Of a stretch of 64,000 bases of DNA, positions 22,855-35,500 are shown piece by piece. This DNA comes from Bostrychus sinensis. Taxonomy: Eukaryota; Chordata; Actinopteri; Gobiiformes; Eleotridae. The position numbers and the translations under genes are program-made. The stretch lies in assembly GCA_020698575.1 (NCBI GenBank), contig CM036239.1:16462763-16526762 (forward strand), given 5' to 3'. Within the stretch, counting starts at the first letter, position 1, and every line of letters begins with the position of its first letter. The notes below the pieces were generated by a model. It was not told where the DNA came from. It did not search any database and saw only the letters and a list, made by a program, of their open reading frames with translations.

Positions 22855-22925
22855 ACTACTGTACTCTTGTGCTTGGTTGTGTTAGGAAGGGCATCCAACG
22901 TAAAACCAATGTCAAATCAATATGT
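22855..22925 (+). mobile_element. Retroelement-tail fragment
   Basis: The block GGAAGGGCATCCAACGTAAA, followed by a CCAATGTCAAATCAATATG-like run, resembles a dispersed retroelement tail I recognise from teleost genomes. Only about 70 bp is recognisable and the family is not assigned. Confidence 0.4.
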
Positions 22926-23407
22926 AATTCACTGCAATGGGACTATGTATATCTCTCTCATGGAGAGGTTTTTTTTATTTTTGTAACACTTTCATGGCCG
23001 TATTGCTCATGTTTAAAGCAACAGCAAATTAATGTGGACTGTGTCTTTAAGAATCACACTCTGAAACAACTGATACTGTACCTCTATAGTGGAAACTGTA
23101 AAGGATGAATACTGTAGTATGACTTATGCTCCATATCCACGAGAATATCACTGTTTACGGAGCCACTGCGGTAGAGAGACAATGCACAACTTCGTGAAGA
23201 ATGTGCGTGGAGGATGCAGAGGTCTTCCACACAAGGCGATTGTTCAGTTTCTGCGATGGTATAGGCTCATGTGTGGAGATGTCGTGCAGAGACCGTTCTG
23301 AGACACTAAAGCCACACACGGCATTTGTGGGAGATTATTAGAGCGAAAGATATTGTGTCTGTCGCTCAGGGAGGAGGTTCCTCGAAAGATCTGACCAATG
23401 GACAGAG

Positions 23408-23408
<1 letters not shown>

Positions 23409-23465
<57 letters not shown>
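23409..23465. repeat. (TG)n microsatellite
   Basis: About 28 perfect dinucleotides. The 300 bases to its left (23110-23400) are unique and comparatively CpG-rich. Confidence 0.95.
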
Positions 23466-23467
<2 letters not shown>

Positions 23468-24099
23468 CGTAGGCTGAGGTGTGTTTGTGTAGGGGGAGGG
23501 AGTCCTATAGCTGCGTTAGATAGGAGTAGCCACAGTCATGTTTTTGTTGTGAACATGCGTGAGGCATTGATAGATGAAGTGCTATTACATTACAAAAACA
23601 TTGAAGTGATGCAGGAATAAATCACAGCGACGTCTGGACAGGTTCAATCTTTTAAAATGTCCTTGGGAACACATTCAGTTTGAATCTTGATTAAAATCAA
23701 ACAACTAGTTTCCCTGCCAGTCATTCTTAGATACATACATGGTTTTATTAGATTGTTTTCATGCTCATGAGTGAGTGAAGAAATTAGGTTTATCTATTAA
23801 AAAAAAGAAATATACTTAAGATACTTCCGGATTTTAAAAAAGAATAAGTTATTTTTGATTAAGTGTAACCAAATACCTAAAACCTTAACATATGTGATCA
23901 TGATAAACAGACAAATTGACCAAATGAATGATAAATAACTTTGTTTTATGAGAAATAATAGCATGTTCTGAGTCAAAAATTAAGTAGAATTTTAGAAAAT
24001 GTGTACCCGAGCACTATTATTATTAATATTACTCAAGATGAAGTAAAAATATTCAACAAAATTATTAGAAGTATTGGGTGTAAAATTTTATTTCAACTA

Positions 24100-24215
24100 C
24101 TACAACTACTAAATTTAATCAAGTGAATAAAATGTTTTTTTCTAGAAAATGAACCACTAATAAATGTACAATTTATAAATTACTTGAGTAAAAGTATCTA
24201 CTTTTCATCTCTGGT
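24100..24215. mobile_element. Fragment of the ACTTTTACTTRAGTA repeat family
   Basis: Contains ATTACTTGAGTAAAAGTA and a CTACTTTTCATCTCTGG-like end, both typical of the family. The outer limits are undefined. Confidence 0.4.
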
Positions 24216-24219
24216 TGAT

Positions 24220-26150
24220 TTTGGATGTCAAATTCAAATACACTGCAAAGTTTCATAACTTTTGAAAATGCAGTTCCTTTAGCTTCAGTTGCCAAACACT
24301 GCTCTTGGTCTGGTTGGGCCACAGTGAGACTTGTTGATACAAAGAGCTCAGCAGTGAGTTGTTACTCCAGCTGGGAGCCTGAAAAAGCAACACAGCCAAG
24401 ACCGAGGGAAAAGTACATGAAAAACACAGCTAAACACACAAAAACAGCCTTTGTCTCACAAATGCAGCATGCACGCTTTCCAAGGGAAGGCTTTATTACA
24501 AAGTATTTCTGCCAGTTGTGTTGTTGTGCAGTGAGAAGCCAGGGGAAATACAAGCTTTTAAAAATAAGGTTTAGGATAACATGATAGGAAGGGTTTTAAG
24601 TCAGTGGGCAGGACTCCGTGGGTGAAGGTAAATAACATTGCAAAGCTCATTCCGATTCCAAGAGCTTTGAAAGTTTGCGTGAGGCAGCTTAACGGAACGT
24701 CGAATAGTTTTTCCGCTCTGCTGCTCTCTGGACTCGGCTATAAACTAAAGACGACATCCTCTCATTAGTCTGCCCTCTGTTACAAAGCCAGGCCATTTAG
24801 TGTACCCAAAATCCCATTGTTTAATTGTGCGGGTCAAGTCAAAGGTCAACCAAAATATTGATGAACTTTTTAAAGGAAAGGAGAGGGGGAAACAAGAGCA
24901 TGTAGTGCTTGAAGCAGCCAGAGGGAAGAGGTGCAAGGGCCAAGCACCCTGGACTCAGCATGTCTCTGAGTCAGGTGACCAGCAGGTGTGGAGAGAGGAA
25001 CACATTAAAAAAGTTCTGGTAGGGAATTCCATTAAAATGAATTGGCCCATGGACATTAAGTCTACAAGGCAAATGAGTCAGTAAGAGGCAGAAGCAGGGC
25101 TCACAAGCAGAGTGAATGGCGTGCAGCAGCCAAGTGTTATGGATTACACAGTTTGTTTAAATCTATGTTAGGTGGATTATGCTCCTTCACTAAAACAGAC
25201 TAGCTCAGGTCAAAGGCCGCTAAGGTAAAGGCTGCTAAGAAGGTCCTCAAAACACAGCATTTACTCTGACCTGAGGGAATTCCTGCAGACACAGCTCTTT
25301 GTACTTGTGACCCAAGTTTGTTCCAATAAACCCACTGCAAAAGAGAGCAGTGGACACTGAGAGGAATAAAGTGGAATTTACATGGACAAACTTCTACTAA
25401 GAGGTGATGTGGTGTGGTGATATTAAAATTTGACCATTTAGAGAACCGTGAAACCGTTATTTTATACAATTCATTTGTGGTCGGATAACTGATCCACTGT
25501 GTTTTTAATAGTTAACTAAAATGTTGTTATACTGTGTAAAGTTTTTTTTTTTTTTTTAATAACGAGTATGCATTATCTAAATTTATCCAAACACCAATCT
25601 TTGGTGAAATAAATATTTTAAAATGTAATAGAGTCACATTATTTAATAAAACAATGGGAAAAGCAAAACTGTGAACAAATGCTCAATAAAGGTATAATTA
25701 AAAGGTTGTAGGCTTACTACATTTGCTTTGGCTTGATGACCTAAACAACCATACAATTGCTGTAACTGAGAGGGATTTTAAGCGCACAAAACCAAAACAA
25801 AGTGGTCACTTTATGCCCCAGGCACATTTCTGGTGACATTTAACAGCAAGGAAAGCTATTTCCTCTCACCATTCAAAGCCAAACTCTCTTAATTGCACAA
25901 GAAGTCTGGTGCGCTTTGGAGAACACTTTGTGATATTCGTTCACTTGATCTCTGCGGTTCACTTGAGTCTCTGTTTATTCCTGTGTGGAGAAAATTGGTT
26001 TACTCGAGTTGTAATTTTGATATGACACTCAAATATTCCCTTGAACGCGCACCATTTGGAAGCCTTTGTAGTCCTAATGGCCATTCATTTTGGTTTTCAA
26101 GATAGGTTTATGTTGTCATTAAATGTGACTAAACACAGAAACAAACATTT
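24220..26150. other. Gene desert, no gene supported
   Basis: Unique-looking sequence with a T-run near 25542-25558. The reading frames here are short and resemble no known family. Confidence 0.4.
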
Positions 26151-26365
26151 CCCAAACTCGCCTTATCTGTTCAGTGGAGCGGCAGCGCCACGAAGTTTAG
26201 TTGCGCGTGCACATCCCGTGCACTGCGTAATTTCATCGATAGGATCCTGGGAACGGTTCTCTTGCTGACTGCACAGGGAGCAGCGCGCACCGCGGCTACC
26301 CCAGGGAACTGGCATTTCCTCGCCGCCTTGTCTGCACAGGCGAACACCAGTGCGTAATCCGTGCG
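26150..26365. promoter_or_regulatory. CpG-rich patch inside the desert
   Basis: I count about 20 CpG dinucleotides in about 215 bp, with GCGCGCAC and ACCGCGGC-like stretches, against almost none in the flanks. CpG density of this kind in vertebrate DNA marks unmethylated promoters or enhancers. No adjacent coding exon was recognised, so any transcript would be noncoding or lie further off. Confidence 0.4.
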
Positions 26366-27465
26366 TAAAAACATCTCTTGTGCTTAAAGAGTTCTGTGTT
26401 TCAAGGCCTCAAAGCCACAAAACAAAACGAGTCTGACTTTGATGCCATTTATGAGTTGTAGAAATTAGGAACAAGTGTGACACAAATGACTACACACATC
26501 GCACATCACTGGGTTTTGTCACACACACCTGCTGACAAGCAGCAGTTCTAAAACTAGATTTGCTATTCTAACGTAATAATACAATTTTGTGTTTAATAAA
26601 TAGCCTAACAATGTAAATTATTTAATTTGGATATTTTAAATAAAATTTGTGTTGATAATAGCCTACTGCATTTTTTTTTATTAATGATCAAAAATGTATT
26701 TAATTTTAACCCAAAGCTTACCCAACTAACTTTAAGTTCAATGTGCTCACAATATAGCCACAGCTTTACTTCAATTTAGTAGTGTATTGAAGAAAAGCTG
26801 TTCTGTACCTGATCCAGAAACTCTTTAGTTCAACTGAGGTAAACCTACTGACTGGACGCCTTCCAGTTCAAACTCTGTACTCCTGATTAGAAGGAGTTAA
26901 GCAGGTTTTTTTTTTTTTTTTTTAAGAAAAAAAAGCCAAGACATATAGGCTAGGCTATATCTAATGCCAGCCTAAGGCCTGGCTCGCTCAGGAAAACAGA
27001 AGCTTGCTTTCCTTTGTTTTACCAATAGCCTAAACCGTTTTCTACCATTTATAATTGGCCTACCAGGATTTATTCAACTAATTATTAAATACATAACCTA
27101 CCTAAGGCAGCTTGTGGAAGCAACGTTGCGTAAACTTGGGAGAAACAGGCCTTGCCATAAATGCCACAGAAGGTTCAAGTCAATGAATTAATACAGTATA
27201 ATGAGATCTCTCGTTACTTTTGTAGGTCTATGCCTTTTACTCATTTACTCATTGCCTTCTTGTGTCACAGTCTAGTGGTTCACGTCGCTAATTCATTTAG
27301 CCTTTAGCCAAGTCGGAGTGTAGCGCTCCCCTAAAGCACATGGACGTCTGATGACGAGCATTATTTATTGATATCACTGTGGATTGGTCTAATTAGGACG
27401 CTGGTCTCAGCCGTGTGTCCCTTTCTAGACATTTTGTGTGCGGCCAGAGCTGTACGCTATGTTTG

Positions 27466-27477
27466 ATCATTTACAAC

Positions 27478-27563
<86 letters not shown>

Positions 27564-27580
27564 CTATATCATTTACAACT

Positions 27581-27665
<85 letters not shown>
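27466..27665. repeat. Duplicated unit with two long (TA)n arrays
   Basis: ATCATTTACAACTGTTT occurs at 27466 and again at 27568, each followed by a (TA)n array of about 80 bp. This is a tandem duplication with a 102-bp period. Confidence 0.95.
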
Positions 27666-27669
<4 letters not shown>

Positions 27670-27885
27670 CTATATTTTTTCTGTTTAATAAAGAGTTCAA
27701 GATTTCAACTGTTTTAAGGTAGCTTATTAATGGGCTAAAAAAAATATTTTTTTTCATCCACGTTTCGAGGCAGGTTTGGTGTGAATTACCAACTTATATT
27801 TGTACAGTAGGCTATGTCTATATTGTAGTTTTAGTCCATAGGTGGGGATGGGAATAAACTATGCATTTATTGATTGATTTAGGCC

Positions 27886-27903
27886 TATTTATTTATTTAT
27901 TAA

Positions 27904-27947
<44 letters not shown>

Positions 27948-27949
27948 TA
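27886..27949. repeat. (ATTT)n microsatellite
   Basis: Tetranucleotide array broken once by TAAATAAATT. Confidence 0.9.
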
Positions 27950-28059
27950 GGCCAATTGAATGGAAGGCACACATAGGAGAGCTGTAATAAATTAGGCCTA
28001 CTGAATGATTGGTAGGCTAACAGCTTATAGCCTATGCTACATAACAATAACAGTCTTTG

Positions 28060-28270
28060 TTGATGAGCGATTAGCCCACTGTAACTTTTCACTTTTGCGG
28101 GACGCTATTGGCTGCAGTCGCCTACAGCCGTGTACTCGCACCCGCTGCTTATTGGTTGTGGCTAGTTGCTGTTTTGTAATGGGCTGGTCAGGTTCCGGGC
28201 CATCCGGAGGCAGCGGGAATATGGGCCACATATGCCCGCAGGACCCAAGACGGAGCCCTATAGGAGAAGA
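28060..28270. promoter_or_regulatory. CpG-rich patch with two inverted CCAAT boxes
   Basis: ATTGG (CCAAT on the minus strand) occurs at 28107-28111 and 28151-28155, 44 bp apart. The surrounding 200 bp are GC-rich with more than ten CpGs, in an otherwise AT-rich desert. Paired CCAAT boxes with CpG enrichment suggest a TATA-less promoter. No gene was identified on either side. Confidence 0.4.
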
Positions 28271-31200
28271 ACATACTGCAGTCTAACATTGCTCACACAA
28301 TCGTCACATAAGAGACTTAACGCATTATGCCCGAATAAAAAGATTTTGAAGGGCGCGAGTAAATAAATAAAACAAATAAAACCCAAATGTGAGACAAAAC
28401 AAAAGCGATCTCCACTTTAAACTTTGTTGTTGTTGTTTTGTCAGTTATATTGTTTGGGACATCCTTTCCACGGTTAATAAAGGGACAAAATTAGGATGGT
28501 CCCTGCCTGTAAAATTCTCAGAATTTTAATTGTTATGGCGGCCTATCATACTTTTTTCCAGTTATGTATTGCAGCCCTACTGTAGATAACGCGAGTGTTC
28601 CAATCTAGTGATGCATTTGTTGCTCCTTTTACAAGGATCTTGATAATCCTTCACATTCAAACAGTGACTATGGTTTAATCAAATCTGAAAAACAAAAGGC
28701 TTTTTATTCATGACCTAACAAGCAGCAATGAAGTTTACACAAGAGACTGGCTGAAGAACGGCACATTTTATTCATTTAATATTTCCCATTTGCAATTACA
28801 TTTTTTTCTAGTGCTCTAGTGGGCTAATTCTGACATGTTCATCAATGTGCACTGTCCCTTTTAAACAAATAAAAAACAACAAAATGTCCCTGTTTAAATT
28901 TGTCATCACATTCACCCCAAACAGAGAAACTGGTTCTTTAACCTCTTAAACGACACTGGAATGATGTCAGACTTCTCTAAATCCAAATTAACCTCCAGCT
29001 AGTGGGCATTGATGTGCAAATCACTACAACAGCATCAACCTGCGCTGACTGCTCAAGACCATTCAGCTGCATCTTAGCTCGGCTCACGCACTTACCTGCT
29101 ACAGCCACGACTGCTGCCAGCTGCCAATTAACACCTATGGCATGTTAATGAGACCACAGAGTTTCCCACTTCAGGACACCCTTCACCACAAGTGCCTTTA
29201 TTGTTATAAGAGCCCACAAGAAATCTGCGTGTTCGTCTTGCTCTAGGAGGAAGTAAGAAGGCATCTAAAACACAGATGCAAGAACAGAGGAATTTCTTTT
29301 TACCGCAATCACATTTTAACAACTTTAAATCTTTGTAAAATATATGGATAATGTGTTTTACTTTAAGTTTGATATGTATAATCTCATACCAACATATTGT
29401 AATAAGTCTAATAAATTGAGATAAGAGAGCCAAAAAGTGATCTGCAACCTTAACAAAACAAAGAAAAGACAAAGAGAGTTTAGACAAAAATGGCAAATGC
29501 TGACTTCAACTTGTGCTCTTTTTTGTGATTGAGGAATTGATAATTGTGCGCAGACTGTTTAGCTTCAGCCTCTCAGACACACATGGATGAGTAAAACAAA
29601 CCTGGAAAAAAATAAACCACGGCTCACTCTTCTCACGCACTACCACTAATAATAACTCCTTTGAACCAGGGAAGCCACTTCTCAAGTCCAGTAAAACTAA
29701 TTAAATGCATGATATAGTCAATAAAGGGATCAGTGAAGGTGAAGTGGGGCAGAGTAGAAGAGTTGGGGTGGGGCTGTCCTGTTTCTGGATACTACGTAAA
29801 AATGGTTGAGGCACTAAATGACACATCAAAAGAAAAACTGAAAACCATAGGCATAATACCACTTTAGAGCTATAGCCCCCGTATTAGGTCAGGTTAAACT
29901 TCAGATGCGGAAAGAAATTTGGGTGCAGTAGAGGCTTACACAGAGCATTGTGGCTCATTATAGCTGCATGCGTTAATCTTTTCTGGATGCTAAAACATTT
30001 CTTCTTTTTCATTACTTGTATGGTTTGTCAGCACACATGAACCAGAGCAGCTCACAGGATCAGCCCGGCACCTTTTCCTTAGAGAATGACAAGTTCCTTA
30101 TTGATAACCTCATTCTGTTTTAAATCCAAGTAAAGTGACATTGATTCATTTTCTGAGACAATTTCTGTAAACAATGATAGGTGGGGAAAACATTTGTAGT
30201 TGTGCAGACTAAATATCTGGCTGTTCTGAGCAGCAAACCTTTAATTGTATGTGTGTGGTAATAAAATCTAACCAGTGACCAACAAACCACTCTCTTCTGC
30301 ATGAAATATAATATACAGTAGATCTGAGAGGCAACAAAAAAAAATAGTTTCCATGATTAGTTGTAGAAAATTCTTCCTTTTGCTGTGTGTGGTTGTTGAT
30401 TAGAACTTTACACACAAACTCCAAAACCAGATTATCAAGTCTCAAAACATCACAAAACATGTGCAAAACTTTGGACACTATTGTAAAAATGACATTCTAG
30501 TCTAAATATGCCACAACAGACACTGACAAATCTAAAAACTAATTTTACATTTGTACTTAAGAGCTGGTAAGCTCTGGTAAGAGCTGATAAAGGCTGATAA
30601 GTCAAACGCCAACCAACAACAAACTTGTTTGTATGTAAGTCCAAATTTGTAAAATTCTGTGAATATGCAGAAAATGCAATGTAATATATAAATATATTAT
30701 ATACAATATATTTTTTTTATTTCCAAGCTGTGGTTCAGAGTGTTTCAGCTCAGAGCTGAGCCTCTGGTTCAGACTTAGCCCACAGTGATCCCGCCACTGT
30801 TTCTGTTCTATAAGAGTCTTCGACCTCTGATTTGTTTGTGTTATTTTTTGTCACATGTATTTTTTGTCTCATGTGTTTTAGGTCTATGGTAATACACTCC
30901 TGTTTGTAGAAAGTGAATTCCTTATCTAAATGCAGTGAGAACTGTTTGCAAAAGATAAAAATAAGGTGCATTCATGTCATTTTCTCATCTTTGGATCCTT
31001 CTGCTGATAAGTTTAACAGTGTAAGAAGAGATGGGCACAGATGGGGATTGGCTCAGAGCAGCAGAGAGCAGTAAAGTACAATACAGGGCAACTGAACGGC
31101 TCTAGTGTGTGCACTGGAGCAGAAAAGTGGTGATTGATAAATCAATTTATGCACCATACTCTGCACAGAAAGTTGTGTAAATAGAAATTGTTAAGGTAAG

Positions 31201-32530
31201 ACTTAAAATGATTATAGAGACTGTAGGAAAAATCTATAATCAACACTACAAATAAAAACAAACAAATAAATCACTTTACTCAATCCATAGCCCCTTGTAA
31301 TCCAGCCCACTTGCAATCACTCTTAAGTTATATATTTCCTGAGTTCTGATCTCTAAATGAAATATACATAGTGCTTTTAGTTTTGTTATTTTTACTAACC
31401 TAATTAAAGCAGAAACACTGTTGTAAATTGGTTTACGTTCTGCTCTGAGACCTTTCTCAGTGAATGGTATGGAGTTTCCAGAGCAGCAGAGGACAGCAGC
31501 GGGACTTAAGTGGCCAACACTCTGCAGACCTGCCCAATTTTCAAGGCTATTTCCGAACATGAGAAAGAGCGGCCTGTGAATAATTGTGGTGCTCTTCATG
31601 GTTGTGATAATCATGTTATTCTAAAGAGGTGAACCTGGTACAGATTGCATAAGAAAACACTTAAGAAAGAAAAAACAGTAGGTATAGTAAGACAATAAAA
31701 TACATGTTTAAATGGCTTTTATTTACTCTAACAATGCTTTTAGTGATTTTCGTGTGACTGAGATATTAAAATAATGAAAAATATTTCCACTAACATATAG
31801 TTAAAATCGTAATAAATTCACTTTTAACACAGTTAATACATTTTTCCTTGTAAATGTTAAACTTAAAATAAATTTAAATACTTCTTACTTCCAGCTAAAA
31901 AAATAAATTAAATAAAAATATTTATATGTTTTTTGTAATATAGCTGTGACAGAAACAAATTACTAAACTAAAAACTAAACAGAACATATGAATAGCTTTA
32001 TTTAGATATTTATCTGCTTTATGTTTGTCGGCCTGAGTGTGGCTTTGTGTGCTAGACTGATGTGCGATCAGTGTTTAGTCTGAGGTCTGAGTGGCTAGAC
32101 GGCTCTCAGGCTGTGAGCCGCTGTGTGCGTGTTTGTAATGCCTCAGAGAGGGTTCTAGTCACTGTCTGTGTATGAACTGAATAATGCATGACCAAAATGT
32201 GCTTGCTCCTTTTTCTTTCTCTTACAATTCATGATTTCTTTATCCATCAACTATTCCCAGCCAATCATTTTTGTTGTTACCCACTCCTCACTTCCTGTTA
32301 TAACTTTTGTTTTCTATTTTATCACGCACTATCAATCCATACTATCCGTCCTCCCCCTGCGCTCCACCGTCCCTCAGCCCCTCCCAGGACTACTCATGCG
32401 TAAGATAGTGGGGTGAAAATACTGTGCTCTCGGTGCAGCCTCTGCACGCAATAGTGCTGGGTTCGTGTGAGAAGGCCAGCAGTCATGATGCAGCCCCACA
32501 TGGCTATGGCATGGAGCTGCAGCACTGAGT
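28271..32530. other. Gene desert; candidate block at 28950-29200
   Basis: No gene supported. 28950-29200 is unique-looking with TTAATGAG and CAATTAACAC homeodomain-like cores. 30544-30605 holds short imperfect GAGCTGGTAA/GAGCTGATAA repeats. 32010-32160 and 32330-32600 are GC-richer. Confidence 0.3.
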
Positions 32531-32537
32531 GGAGGGA

Positions 32538-32564
32538 TGGGGGGAGGGGGTGGGGGGGGGGGGG
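32538..32564. repeat. G-rich tract
   Basis: Runs of five or more G separated by single A or T, including a run of about 12 G. It could form a G-quadruplex on the plus strand. Confidence 0.8.
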
Positions 32565-32569
32565 TGTAA

Positions 32570-35500
32570 AAATCCCAGCCAGCCGCCCCGTCCTCTGTAC
32601 AACCAGGGGTCTCGGATCAGCCCGAAACCATGGTAACATTTTACACTGATGAGGGATTTTTTCACTGCCATTGCCGGGGTCAATCAACCAGGTCAAGGTG
32701 AAATGGCTGCCACTCACGCAATGCCACTCTTAAAAGGCCAAGGAGGAGAAGGAAAAAATGAAGTGACAAAGTTCACTGAACAAAACAAACAGAGCAACCA
32801 CTTTCCATTCATTTCCAATTGCTCCTCAAATCCCCAACCATATTTCTTGTAAACACATTGATTTAATGTGGTGATTACAGCCAAAGGTGGAGGGAGGAGG
32901 CTTAAATCACAGCCATCACTCATTCCCTTTTGATTTCCAGGCCTCTGTCCTCAAAGGCGAGCTCGTCTGCTATTCAGACCTCCAGAGTGCCACTGCTCCT
33001 GCCCCAAACTCTGATGTATGGTCCAGAATGGCAGCGGGACGTGTGGGCCAGGCTGCTGAGCCAGAGAGGGCCTCTCCATTACACACGGGTTAACATTTTG
33101 TGTCAAGCTCTGAGCACAACGGCTGCAGTTGTGATAACAACATAATGACTTTCTACCTCTGATTACTAAAGAGTCCCAAATGCACAAGATCAAAGTCAAT
33201 AAAACAGAGTTGCACCTTTAGCTACAATAATAAACCTCTTCAGAAGTCCTGCGTGCATGGAGGATTACTCATATTTTTACATCTAATGAAGACAATATAT
33301 CATTTACATTTCACATGAGCCAGTGTGCGGGAATAGGGCCAAATTACAGAGCCCCAGATTACTCCACATGGGGTAAGCTCACTGGAAAAAGAAAATGAAT
33401 GAAATTTCAGAAATATACACTTTGATTGTTTGATTGTTTTAACTAAAACATACTCATTTGAACTTTGGCTTCCTCCCACCGTCCAAAGAAAGAAAATTGG
33501 TGACTCGAGTAAATGAATGTAGTTAAAATAGAACTTTCTGGGATAGACTCAAATGACGTGCAACCCCTAACGAGTAGAAGCAGACGAATGAATGAATGAA
33601 TGATGATTTGAAATAATGGTTGCACAAAGAGGCAGCGTAGATCTTTGGTCATTAAATGGTATAGAAGCCAGAAAAAAGCCCTTGGATCCTTTGATTTGGG
33701 TGGTGAGTGTGTGGTGCAGGTGCTGTGTGTGTGGTCCCATAGGCGAAGTGCTGCCGCTGCCACTGTGAGGGGCTTTGAGTGAGGAGGCCCCATAGCAAAC
33801 CATCACTTCCAAGCGCCAATATCTGTTTCCCATCTTTTCCAAGTGGCTCTTGAGGAACTGTGGGTTTCCCCCAGTTCATTTTCAAAAAAGAGAAAAGCAG
33901 GAGGGAAAATCTCCCCACTTATGAAATTACAAGTACTTGAAAGGATCTAATATGGTCTTAATTGTGTCGCTCCGTTTGGCAATGAGTGTGGATGAAGGCA
34001 GTGTGTGTGAATGAGGAGGCTTCTCAAGAATGTATTACAATAGGAGCAAAACTGCACAGAACTGGGCCAGCAAAGTTGTGTGCCTTTGTTGTTTTGAACA
34101 GCAAAGCAGCGTGTAAGGCTCAGGTTAACAAAAGGTCTTCAAGAAAGAAAATATGAACACTGGGTTCTGCAAAATCTGGGTTTGAAATGATCTAAAATGG
34201 TTTCAACATGAGTGATAACCTATTACAAACCTGTATTTATCTGAAGATGACCTCTAGTGGTCATTTGTTAGCAGTATGACTGCATTGTTCAATCTGTAAA
34301 AAGGTTTTTGAGAGCGGTGTTGAAATCATGTGTGGTTTAAAGACTTATTTAATTTTGAGGTAATGTGAAAAGTGACAGAAAAAATATAAGTCATATTTTA
34401 AGGAAGCCAACTAGCAAATCTTGTTTGTTGTCCGTTTTGAAGTTATTTCTGGTAACATTTTGTAAAACATATATTTATTTGAGTAACGTTTGAAGGAAAA
34501 AATATTTTTACTGAAGTACATTTTTACAAAGTATGCTAAAAGTGTTTTTATGACCTAAGTGGTGAAGTGGGAATCAAGCTCAGTTTTGATACTGGTTTGG
34601 GGAAATTACTAGTAGGCAAGCATTAGTGATTAGTATTAGGCAAAAAACATTCAACTGTACTTTTTACTTATTAAACTACTATTAAACTATTCACAAGGCA
34701 GTAAAATCACAGATCATTTGAGAAGCTGTGTAATGGAAAAAGATGCAACAAAATACAGACCAACTATCTATAACTGACCAATGCAGCACCAGTATGAATA
34801 TTGGCTCTGTTTAACTTGGTTGTAACTGCGTCAAACCCTAACCTCACTGCTCTTCATACGTCTCCTATAGTCTGTCTATGGCCACCCTGCTGACAGATCC
34901 CTCCTTTGCCAGCTGCTGAAGCCTAATTATTCATTTCAAGAATGGCCATGCCAGAGGAGATGGGTTTCCATGTAGTGCTGTAGAGTTAGCAGTCATTCCC
35001 TCAGACATGTTTCCCACCCTCAATGTCTCTCTCAATCTGCATATGGTGCACATCTGGGCCTTCTTGTGAATGTCCGGGACACTGAGGTGGTTATCTGATG
35101 AGACGAAAACACAGTGAAATCTAGCAAGCCTCTTTGTTTGTTGTGGGACTGACTCAATGTTGACAGGGTGAGTTAAGCAACCAGTGAGTCTGAACTCACT
35201 TGTATCATGTACTACAATGCACAGCAGTTCAATTTAAAAGCTGAGTAAACATTTTTCAAGTGTTTCAGAAATTTGTAGGCAATCAACTGACTGCATTGTT
35301 TTGCATTACACTGCTAGTTACCATATGTTCCATTATTTCTGATTTCACTGCCTTATGAATAGCTCTGTCAATTTTATAACAGCAAATTCAAAACAAAGCA
35401 ATCAAGCAAAATCTTAAAAAAAAAAGTAAAAAAATGATTAACTGAGACACCTCAAAACATTTTGAATATAATAAAATAAATAAATCAACATTTGAAAAAC

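Noticed and set aside
27415..27757. Tyr-Ile repeat reading frames on both strands
   Set aside because: They are translations of the TA arrays.
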